A stretch of DNA of 6,405 nucleotides from DATLZB01 sp035574175 (lineage in GTDB: Bacteria; Pseudomonadota; Alphaproteobacteria; Rhizobiales; Hyphomicrobiaceae), in assembly GCA_035574175.1 (NCBI GenBank), contig DATLZB010000035.1, positions 1 through 6,405 of the forward strand, read 5' to 3'. The notes under the pieces are model-generated. The model was not told the DNA's origin. It searched no databases and saw only the letters and a list, made by a program, of their open reading frames with translations. Numbering within the stretch: position 1 is the first letter of the stretch; each line of letters starts with the position of its first letter. This document shows positions 1 to 5,118 of the stretch, one piece after another. The translations under genes and the position numbers were made by a program.

Positions 1-641
1 GCCCCGCCCGTCTCCCGCAGGGGTCTCAGGCCCTTGTGGCCCTCGCGCATGACGGCGCGGGCTTCTCGGCGCGTGAACCCAGCCTCCTGCATGAGCCAGC
101 GCTCGAACTCGCGTTCGCTGGGCGAGCGGTTGGCGAACGGCGCCTTTCCGCTCTTGAGCGAGGCGACGCGCGCTTCGCGCAGCATGGGGAAGGTGACAAC
201 GGAGATCTCCCACAGATCGATTTTTTCGAGCCGCCTGATGCCGGTGCGGGGATCGCGCAGGCCGCGCACCACGCGGAACCCGATCGACAGGCCGTCGATG
301 GCGCCGGCGCGGATCAGGGCGAGCACCTCGCGTGCCTTGCCGACCTCGAGCATGAGGCGGCCGCGGGCGAACAGGCCGCGCGCGTCCTCGTAGAGCTTGA
401 GCCACACTCCGATCGGCTGGTTGGGATCGTGCTGGAACAGCATCTTGATGCCGCCGGCCCCCCGCTCGGCCAGGCTGTCTCGGAAGGCCCCGGGCACCAC
501 CACGTCGCGGCCCATGTCCTCCTTGTGGAACAGGCTGGCGTAGCCCTCGAACACGCCGTCGAGGTCGATGCCTTTGAGGTCGAGCGCGGTGAACTTCACC
601 TCCCGCGCCCTCTCCCTCGCCCTGCCGTCGACGTGGATCAT
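1..641 (-). CDS. HK97-family prohead (capsid maturation) protease, 3' end cut by window
   Basis: Serine protease of the S78/HK97 prohead type. In this family it cleaves the scaffold part of the major capsid protein during head assembly. I read it by translating the minus strand from the ATG at 641. The frame stays open for 213 codons and runs off the window at position 1. That ATG has a good ribosome site (GGAAGAGG, about 5 bases upstream). Visible motifs are an N-terminal FEGYASLF at residues 31-38, FQHDPNQPIG around His71, DGLSIGF with Ser119, and LWEISVVTFP at 143-152 with Glu145. His71 and Ser119 fit the family's catalytic pair, and Glu145 is a candidate third residue by position. A C-terminal segment from about residue 176 (REFERWLMQEAGFTRREA) is the usual tail found after the protease domain, so the true stop should lie close outside the window. 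It follows the portal gene by 45 bases, which is the standard portal-protease-capsid order, so a major capsid gene is expected next. The family is secure. The assignment as the GTA g4 homologue is inference from order and neighbours. Confidence 0.92.
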   Translation of the reverse strand, partial: MIHVDGRARERAREVKFTALDLKGIDLDGVFEGYASLFHKEDMGRDVVVPGAFRDSLAERGAGGIKMLFQHDPNQPIGVWLKLYEDARGLFARGRLMLEVGKAREVLALIRAGAIDGLSIGFRVVRGLRDPRTGIRRLEKIDLWEISVVTFPMLREARVASLKSGKAPFANRSPSEREFERWLMQEAGFTRREARAVMREGHKGLRPLRETGG

Positions 642-686
642 GCCGTCCTCTTCCGAAGTTGGATGCCGATGCCGATGAGGATCCGG

Positions 687-1898
687 CTACACCTCGCCCT
701 CGCCTGCCGGGCCGTAGCCGACGGCTGCGCGCTTCTCGTCGCGGGTGAGAAAGCTCGCCCGCTCGATGCGCGCCCACAGCGCCTCGCGTTCGGCGGAGAG
801 CGCCTCGATCTGGTCGAGGTCGGCCGCCATGGCGAGTTCGCCGCCGTACGCGGGCCCGAGCCAGCCGACCACTGCGCGGGCGGTACGGGCAACGAGCGGC
901 AGCACGCTCTGCCGCCAGAAGGCGCGGGCCGCCTCCTGCAGATTGGAATAGGTGTTGTCGCCGGGGATGCCGAGCAGCATCGGCGGCACCCCCAGCGCCA
1001 GCGCGATCTCGCGGGCGGCGGCGTGCTTGGCCTCGATGAAATCCATGTCGTGCGGCGAAAGGCTCATCGCCTTCCAGTCGAGCCCGCCTTCGAGCAGCAG
1101 CGGCCGGCCGGCATTGCGCGTGCCCTGGTAGGTGTGCTCGATCTCTCTCTTCAAGCGCTCGAATTGTTCCGCGCTCAGATGTCCGCCGGTGGTGTAGACG
1201 AGGGCCCCCGAGGGCCGCGCCGAATTGTCGAGCAGGGCCTTGTTCCAGCGGCTTGCCGCATTGTGGATGTCGATTGCCGCGGCGGCCGGCTCGATGGGCG
1301 ACAGGCCGTAGTGATCGTTGAGCGGGTGGAAGAACTTCAGGTGCAGGATCGGCGCCACCCCCGGCACCGCCTCGCCGGCAAAGCGCACGGCGCGGCCGCC
1401 GGCGGAATACTCGTAGGCCTCGGGCCAGCCGTCGGGACCGGGCACCACTTTCATGCGGTCGGGCCGCAGCGCATGGAGCTCGCGCACGCCGCCGCCGAAG
1501 GCCACCGCCTCGAGGTAGGCGTTGCCGGCCACGAGCAGGAAGCCGTACCAGGCCTCCAAAAGGTCGGTGCCGGTGCGGCCGGGGCTCGGCTTGGCCAACA
1601 GATCGAGCAGCGGATGACGCTCCACCTCGCAGCCGGCGTCGTAGAGCACGAGCGGCACCGAAGCCGCCGCCTCCGCGATCATGCGAACGCAGCGATAGAC
1701 AATCGCGTTCTGCATCACGCCCTCGCGGGCGAAGGCGGCATAGTCGCGCGGGCTCCAGGCCGGGCTGCCGAAGGTCTCGAACGCGATCAGCGGGCCGGTG
1801 AGCGAGGCCTTGGCCTCGCCGCCGGACCACAGCCGGGCCAGCGCCCCGGCCATGCGGCCAAGGCGCGAAGGCGGGCGATCGGGGTTGCGTGTCGGCAT
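687..1898 (-). CDS. Phage/GTA portal protein (HK97 gp3-like)
   Basis: A 403-residue portal protein. In this family it forms the ring at one capsid vertex through which the terminase pumps DNA and to which the tail attaches. Length is typical of the HK97-type, GTA-type portals (about 390-430). Recognisable parts are the early helix VMQNAIVYRCVRMIAEAAAS (61-80), VPLVLYD (81-87), the GNAYLEAV strand (125-132), LRPDRMKVVPGPDG (144-157), NDHYGLSPIEPAAAAIDIHN (194-213), WNKALLDNSARPSGALVY (218-235), and the GVPPMLLGIPGDNTYSNLQEA stretch (303-323), all hallmarks of this portal family. The ATG at 1898 has no strong ribosome site nearby (GGGGAGC lies about 16 bases away). Met16 is an alternative start but also lacks one. 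It lies 46 bases downstream of the large terminase gene and 45 bases upstream of the protease, consistent with one transcript. The family is firm. The GTA g3 reading rests on similarity of style and gene order, not on an alignment. Confidence 0.93.
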   Translation of the reverse strand: MPTRNPDRPPSRLGRMAGALARLWSGGEAKASLTGPLIAFETFGSPAWSPRDYAAFAREGVMQNAIVYRCVRMIAEAAASVPLVLYDAGCEVERHPLLDLLAKPSPGRTGTDLLEAWYGFLLVAGNAYLEAVAFGGGVRELHALRPDRMKVVPGPDGWPEAYEYSAGGRAVRFAGEAVPGVAPILHLKFFHPLNDHYGLSPIEPAAAAIDIHNAASRWNKALLDNSARPSGALVYTTGGHLSAEQFERLKREIEHTYQGTRNAGRPLLLEGGLDWKAMSLSPHDMDFIEAKHAAAREIALALGVPPMLLGIPGDNTYSNLQEAARAFWRQSVLPLVARTARAVVGWLGPAYGGELAMAADLDQIEALSAEREALWARIERASFLTRDEKRAAVGYGPAGEGEV

Positions 1899-1944
1899 GG
1901 GTGCTCAGCTCGTTGCTCCCCGCACAGGGCGGAGAGGGCGAGTT

Positions 1945-3399
1945 CTAAAGTGCGCGAACGCCGGGCTCGGGGCGCGGATCGAGCATCAGCGCGGTCAGCG
2001 CCCACACCAGCGCATCGAGCCGGTCGGGGCTCCTGCCGCCGGCGAGTCCGTCGGCGCCGAAGGCCAGCATCTGCGCCTCAAGTTCGGGCCAGCGGCCGAC
2101 GTGGGCGACGCGGCCCTCGGCGTAGAGCGCGGCCACCGGCTCCGCGCGCAGCCATTTGCCGCGCGTGGCCCGCACCAGACTGATCGGCACCGTGGCATCG
2201 ACCTGGCGGATCACGCTCTCGACCAGATCGCCGCCCTGGTTGGCCTCGGCAACGATGCGGTTGGCGGCAAAGTCGCGGTAAGCGGCCACCGCCGCCCGCG
2301 CCCACCCCGCCGGCTCGCGGCCCTGGAGCGTGCGGTCGGCGAGGATGTAGCCTCTCCGGTCGCGGCCGAGGCCGGCGACGACGAGCCCGCAGGCGTCTGA
2401 GGACGCGGTGGCGGTGACCGGCGGGTCGACCGCCACCACGATGCGGGTCAGTTCCGGCGCCGCGGCGACCCGCAACTCGTCGAACCAGTCCTGCCGCCAG
2501 AGCGCGCCGGGGCACTCCTCGATCAGCTCGGCGTCGAGCTCCTGGCGGCCGAGGGCGGTGCCGGCATAGCGGCGGCGCATCCCGTCCAAGAAGCCGGGCG
2601 CGAGATGCTCCTTGTTCTCCTCCGTCGGAGCGCGGTCCACGACCGTACCGGCGTCCTCCATGATCCGCTTCAGCAGCGGGATCGGCCGCGGCGTGGTCGT
2701 CACCACCTGGCGCGGCGCATCGCCCAGGCGCAGCGCGAACTGCAGCGTATCCCAGGTGCGGTCGGGGTGGCGCCATTTGCACACCTCGTCGCACCAGGCG
2801 AAGTGGAACTGAGGGCCGCGCAGTCCGTCGGGGTCTTCGGAGGAGAACATCTGCGCCATGGCGCCGTTCGGCCACACGAGTTGCTGGCGCGAGGCGATGA
2901 GCAGCGGCCGTTCGCCCGTGCGATGCACGGCAAGGAGGCCGGATACGCCCTCCACCATCACCGCCAGCACGTCCTTGATCGTCTCGCCGACCAGGGCGAT
3001 GCGCAGGCCGGATCCCCCGGCTGGCGGAGGCGTGCCCAGCACTTGCGCCTTCACCCACTCGGCGCCGGCGCGGGTTTTGCCGGCACCGCGCCCGCCGAGC
3101 AGCAGCCAAGTGCGCCAGGACGGGCCCTCGTCCGGCTCGGGCGGGGCGACCTGATCCTCCCTGGCCCAGATCTGCCAATCGCCGAGCACGACCTGAAGGG
3201 CGTGCGCGTTGAGGCTGGCCAGACTGGCAACGACATCCTCAAGGCTTACCTCGCTCCCTAAGCTTGAGTATGCGTTCCGCAAGCTCCAGGCGGAGGCGCT
3301 CCGCCTCCTCGAGTTCGGGAGCGGCCGCCGAGCGCGGTCTGGATTTGGGAGCGGTGGCGGGAGCAACAGCGGCGGGATCGGTTCCGGGCTCAACGTCAT
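1945..3399 (-). CDS. Terminase large subunit (packaging ATPase and nuclease), GTA/phage type
   Basis: TerL is the DNA-packaging motor. The N-terminal ATPase drives translocation and the C-terminal RNase H-like nuclease cuts the concatemer. Numbering is from the ATG at 3399. Walker A is LLGGRGAGKT (100-109), with Lys108. Walker B is FHFAWCDE (198-205), ending in Asp204-Glu205. The coupling motif is VVTTTPRP (232-239). Nuclease acidic candidates are Asp325 in VAVDPP, Glu385 in IVAEANQGGD and Asp459/Asp462 in SPDRLDALVWAL. All motor and nuclease elements appear intact. The start is uncertain. The ATG at 3399 would overlap the small terminase gene by 161 bases, and residues 1-39 are proline/arginine-rich with no family character. 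Recognisable sequence begins around residue 52 (SLEDVVASLASL). A TTG at 3282 is the only in-frame alternative I saw near the end of the upstream gene, and its spacing to GGAG is poor. The true protein may therefore be about 430-445 residues. Family very secure; GTA g2 homology inferred. Confidence 0.93.
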   Translation of the reverse strand: MTLSPEPIPPLLLPPPLPNPDRARRPLPNSRRRSASAWSLRNAYSSLGSEVSLEDVVASLASLNAHALQVVLGDWQIWAREDQVAPPEPDEGPSWRTWLLLGGRGAGKTRAGAEWVKAQVLGTPPPAGGSGLRIALVGETIKDVLAVMVEGVSGLLAVHRTGERPLLIASRQQLVWPNGAMAQMFSSEDPDGLRGPQFHFAWCDEVCKWRHPDRTWDTLQFALRLGDAPRQVVTTTPRPIPLLKRIMEDAGTVVDRAPTEENKEHLAPGFLDGMRRRYAGTALGRQELDAELIEECPGALWRQDWFDELRVAAAPELTRIVVAVDPPVTATASSDACGLVVAGLGRDRRGYILADRTLQGREPAGWARAAVAAYRDFAANRIVAEANQGGDLVESVIRQVDATVPISLVRATRGKWLRAEPVAALYAEGRVAHVGRWPELEAQMLAFGADGLAGGRSPDRLDALVWALTALMLDPRPEPGVRAL

Positions 3400-3745
3400 T
3401 CAGTTTCTCGAGCGTGCGCGCGATGGCGCCGAGCGCGCGCGTGCTGCGTTCGTCGCCCCGCGGGGCGCCCTCGTCTTCGGTCATGCTCTTCTCCAGTAGG
3501 TCGAGGTTCTTCAAGAGTGCTCTGTAAAGGCGCGCGATCAGATATGCGCGCATCGACGCGCGAGCGGGCTTCCTGCGAAGACGGCGCCCCCGATGACCGC
3601 GCGCCGGCCAGCCGTAGGCACGCCTCCAGCGCCAGATCGTGTGCTCGCTGACGCCGAACCGCTGGCTGATATCGATGACGGTCTCGTCGCCTTCCACATA
3701 GGCACGCCTGACCGCCTCGCGCACCGGATCATGCCAGTGGACCAT
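3239..3745 (-). CDS. Small terminase subunit-like protein with helix-turn-helix
   Basis: Probable TerS, which recognises the DNA to be packaged and hands it to TerL. I chose the ATG at 3745 (168 residues). The frame stays open up to a TTG at 3862, but that TTG is the first half of a perfect -35 box, so the upstream part is probably promoter and leader. No start has a strong ribosome site. A GTG at 3811 with AGG upstream is a second possibility. The N-terminus (residues 1-50) holds a homeodomain-like helix-turn-helix: VIDISQRFGVSEHTIWRWRR (23-42). A basic stretch RGHRGRRLRRKP follows at 49-60, then a helical part RALGAIARTLEKLNDVEP (103-120) resembling the core of alphaproteobacterial terminase small subunits, an Ala/Pro-rich linker (120-143), and a charged amphipathic C-terminal helix, ELEEAERLRLELAERILKLR (144-163), likely coiled coil. 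Being directly upstream of TerL is the main support. Alternatively it could be a generic HTH regulator of the cluster. Confidence 0.75.
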   Translation of the reverse strand: MVHWHDPVREAVRRAYVEGDETVIDISQRFGVSEHTIWRWRRAYGWPARGHRGRRLRRKPARASMRAYLIARLYRALLKNLDLLEKSMTEDEGAPRGDERSTRALGAIARTLEKLNDVEPGTDPAAVAPATAPKSRPRSAAAPELEEAERLRLELAERILKLRERGKP

Positions 3746-3833
3746 GATGGTTCGCGGCGTTGCAGGCAGGGATTGTCGGGAACGGGGCGCGGCGCTTGAG
3801 GCGATGCTCACGCACCTGTCGCCCGATAGCACA

Positions 3834-3862
3834 ACACTAGCGAAAGAGCGCAACGCTGTCAA
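3834..3862 (-). promoter_or_regulatory. Candidate sigma70-type promoter for the packaging operon
   Basis: Read on the minus strand, a perfect TTGACA (3862-3857) is followed after exactly 17 bases by TAGTGT (3839-3834), which shares the key first T, A and last T with TATAAT. A start of transcription near 3827 would leave a leader of about 80 bases before the ATG at 3745. Position, spacing and the neighbouring AT-rich DNA all favour a real promoter for TerS, TerL, portal and protease. GTA promoters in known species are activated by dedicated regulators, so activity may be conditional. This is pattern reading only. Confidence 0.55.
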
Positions 3863-3887
3863 GCATATTATTCATGTATTACAGCGT
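3853..3887. repeat. 7-base inverted repeat flanking the -35 box (possible operator)
   Basis: ACGCTGT (3853-3859) and its exact reverse complement ACAGCGT (3881-3887) are separated by 21 bases, with centres 28 bases apart. The left arm overlaps the TTGACA box of the candidate packaging promoter. Such a placement would suit a dimeric or cooperative regulator. Seven bases in a short region can occur by chance, so function is inference. Confidence 0.35.
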
Positions 3888-3891
3888 ATTA
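3876..3891. repeat. Phased GTATTA direct repeat in AT-rich spacer
   Basis: GTATTA occurs at 3876-3881 and again at 3886-3891, exactly 10 bases apart, so both copies lie on one face of the helix. A related ATATTATT lies at 3865-3872. They sit just upstream of the TTGACA box, where an activator would bind, or may simply be curved AT-rich DNA. Confidence 0.35.
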
Positions 3892-3920
3892 TTATATTCA
3901 GTTAAGACGATGAATGCGAA
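3891..3920 (-). promoter_or_regulatory. Possible second upstream promoter with perfect TATAAT
   Basis: A perfect TATAAT on the minus strand (3896-3891) has TTCGCA (3920-3915) 18 bases upstream, matching TTGACA at four of six positions. It would start transcription about 50 bases upstream of the stronger candidate and could form a tandem pair with it. Because the DNA here is AT-rich, a TATAAT by chance is not rare, so this is weak. Confidence 0.28.
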
Positions 3921-3927
3921 CCAGACA

Positions 3928-4680
3928 TTATAAGCCGGAACTGGGTGGCGGGGATAACTCAATGTCGGCCATGGATTGCACGCGAGGCTGACATACGATC
4001 ATCTGGCATGCGGTCCAACGGCGACCGCGGAGGCCGAGGAGGGCGGCGCCCACACGCTCCAACCGCGATAGCCGACCTTGCGGCAACAGTTCCTGCGACA
4101 CGACGTTGAAGCCGCGGCTTTCAACATACCGTCGAAACTCCTCTGCGTTCCACTCCCGTACGTGCTCGGGCTTCGGCGACGCCATACAATCGGTGCCACG
4201 CATCACATCGCGCTCGGGTGTGGACAAGACGGCAAAGCGCTTCGCCGCGCTGCGGATCAGTTCCATGCACGGATCTGGATCCATCAGGTGCTCCAGGACA
4301 TCGGCGCAGATGACAAGATCAAAGCTGCGGCGTCCGAGCTTGCCAGGGCGCTCCAGGTCGTCGGCGATGAACTCAACGTACGGAAAATCCCGCGCAACGA
4401 TCGGGGCCAGTGTCGCCTGATCGACGAGTGTCAGCGATACGTGCCCGAGTAGATGAATCTTGCCTGGGTAGCCGGCTCCGAGGTCGAGCACCGTGGACAG
4501 TCCATGCTGCTCAATGAGCCCCGCGGCTCGCCGATAGACCTCGAACTGGTAGAACGCCGCCATGTGAATCCGCTGCGGTGTCCAATAGTCGCCTGGCGTC
4601 GTTTCGATCGTGACAGCAGCGGTCCGAGCGACATAACCGGCCTTTATGCAGTAGTTGTCCGCCGGCGCCGCTCTGGTCAT
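3928..4680 (-). CDS. Class I SAM-dependent methyltransferase
   Basis: Predicted cytoplasmic methyltransferase with a Rossmann-type fold; the substrate is unknown. The start is the ATG at 4680, giving 250 residues, because AAGAGG lies 5 bases upstream. A GTG two codons earlier overlaps that ribosome site and is less likely. Motif I is VLDLGAGYPGK (64-74), binding SAM. LVDQ (85-88) would be the acidic end of strand 2, DDLE (107-110) the next acidic site, and FDLVICADVLEHLMDP (120-135) the motif IV region. The later STPERD (153-158), with PKPEHVREWNAEEFRRYVES (169-188), resembles methyltransferases often found with surface-polysaccharide and glycan genes. That is known family context, not proof of substrate. 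The last 20 or so residues are Ser/Pro-rich and likely disordered. By eye its DNA is clearly less GC-rich than the packaging genes, suggesting a separate origin. No glycan or restriction gene is visible beside it, so its role stays open. Confidence 0.85.
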   Translation of the reverse strand: MTRAAPADNYCIKAGYVARTAAVTIETTPGDYWTPQRIHMAAFYQFEVYRRAAGLIEQHGLSTVLDLGAGYPGKIHLLGHVSLTLVDQATLAPIVARDFPYVEFIADDLERPGKLGRRSFDLVICADVLEHLMDPDPCMELIRSAAKRFAVLSTPERDVMRGTDCMASPKPEHVREWNAEEFRRYVESRGFNVVSQELLPQGRLSRLERVGAALLGLRGRRWTACQMIVCQPRVQSMADIELSPPPSSGL

Positions 4681-4865
4681 GCCCACCTCTTGGCTTCCAA
4701 CTTCTGCTCGAGAGGGTTCAACTTCAGTCGCAGCAAATCAGCGTCGGAGTGCCACCCTTCGCTCGCTCTCGGCTTGATCGGCGTCCCTGGCTGGGCATTC
4801 GATACGCTCACGTAGGCGCACTGGCATATTCTCAAGCTTGAGGTGGAACCCGGCTGGTCATGCAC
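4677..4865 (-). CDS. Doubtful 62-codon frame overlapping the methyltransferase start
   Basis: An unrecognised small frame from a GTG at 4865 to a TGA at 4679-4677. Its TGA overlaps the methyltransferase ATG as ATGA, the classic arrangement of translationally coupled genes. The last part (DADLLRLKLNPLEQKLEAKR) reads like a plausible amphipathic helix, while the first 35 residues look like non-coding translation with several Cys, Ser and Pro. There is no clear ribosome site before the GTG, and the frame is open only back to a TGA at 4919. It could be the decayed 3' end of a lost gene that once preceded the methyltransferase, or chance. I give it low weight. Confidence 0.2.
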   Translation of the reverse strand: MHDQPGSTSSLRICQCAYVSVSNAQPGTPIKPRASEGWHSDADLLRLKLNPLEQKLEAKRWA

Positions 4866-5118
4866 GCGGCCACGGGAAATAGCAGAGCACTTTAGGAAAC
4901 CATAGCGCGCCGCGCCTCACTTCCACAAAGTCGTCAACAGGGCCGACCCTATCCCTGTCCAAGCTCACAAACAAATAACAACGACGCCGTAGGGCGAATC
5001 AGGCATCTCCGCAGCGTGGCGGGCTTGAAGGTACCAGGCTGGGGTTTTGCCGCCAAGAGCTGCGTGGGGCCCGCCAGTTGCTCCAGCGATGTTGGCAGGC
5101 AGCCGGCGCCGCCGCCCG
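4681..5118. other. Intergenic region between tctA-like gene and methyltransferase gene
   Basis: About 440 bases without a confident gene. After the transporter stop there is a GC-rich 6-base stem with a 4-base loop on the minus strand (5112-5097, with one G-T pair) but no T-run, so it is a poor terminator. A weak promoter-like pair for the methyltransferase reads TTGTGG (4928-4923), 18 bases, TATGGT (4904-4899). A perfect 12-base palindrome CTCAAGCTTGAG lies at 4831-4842. No tRNA fold or repeat array was seen. The doubtful small frame noted separately occupies the left half. The composition is less GC-rich than the flanking genes and looks like diverged non-coding DNA. Confidence 0.5.
4899..4928 (-). 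promoter_or_regulatory. Weak candidate promoter for the methyltransferase
   Basis: TTGTGG (4928-4923) and TATGGT (4904-4899) on the minus strand are 18 bases apart, with moderate matches to TTGACA and TATAAT. A start near 4892 would leave a leader of over 200 bases, which is long unless the small frame at 4865-4677 is translated. Low support. Confidence 0.2.

Larger units (their letters stand above)
3863..3927. other. AT-rich intergenic control region between methyltransferase and TerS genes
   Basis: About 65 bases rich in A and T, sharply different from the GC-rich DNA on the left. It separates the methyltransferase stop (TAA at 3930-3928) from the packaging promoter. I see no convincing hairpin followed by a T-run, so a factor-independent terminator for the methyltransferase is not supported. 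It holds the phased GTATTA repeats, one arm of an inverted repeat and a possible TATAAT promoter, described separately. Confidence 0.5.

Noticed and set aside
36..2183. A 715-codon open frame on the plus strand spanning protease, portal and part of terminase.
   Set aside because: It is antisense to three genes with intact family motifs. Long antisense frames are common in GC-rich DNA, and its translation is His/Ala/Gly/Arg-rich without any recognisable domain.
2078..3178. A 366-codon minus-strand frame inside the terminase gene.
   Set aside because: It is the shifted frame of TerL, full of Arg, Gly, Ala and Pro, with no motifs. The TerL frame carries Walker A, Walker B and nuclease motifs throughout.
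3746..3862. N-terminal extension of TerS to a TTG at 3862.
   Set aside because: The TTG is part of a perfect TTGACA box with a matching -10, there is no ribosome site, and the extension (Ser/Ala/Arg-rich) has no domain character.
4715..4730. GGTTCAA resembling a tRNA T-loop.
   Set aside because: No acceptor stem, D-arm or anticodon arm can be built around it on this strand.
4831..4842. Perfect 12-base palindrome CTCAAGCTTGAG, with a near copy at 3258-3268.
   Set aside because: The second copy lies inside the TerS coding end, and neither is at a promoter or gene start I can support. A chance match is the simpler reading.
5097..5112. GC-rich hairpin just after the tctA-like stop as a terminator.
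   Set aside because: The stem is only 6 pairs including a G-T pair, and no T-run follows, so a factor-independent terminator is not supported.
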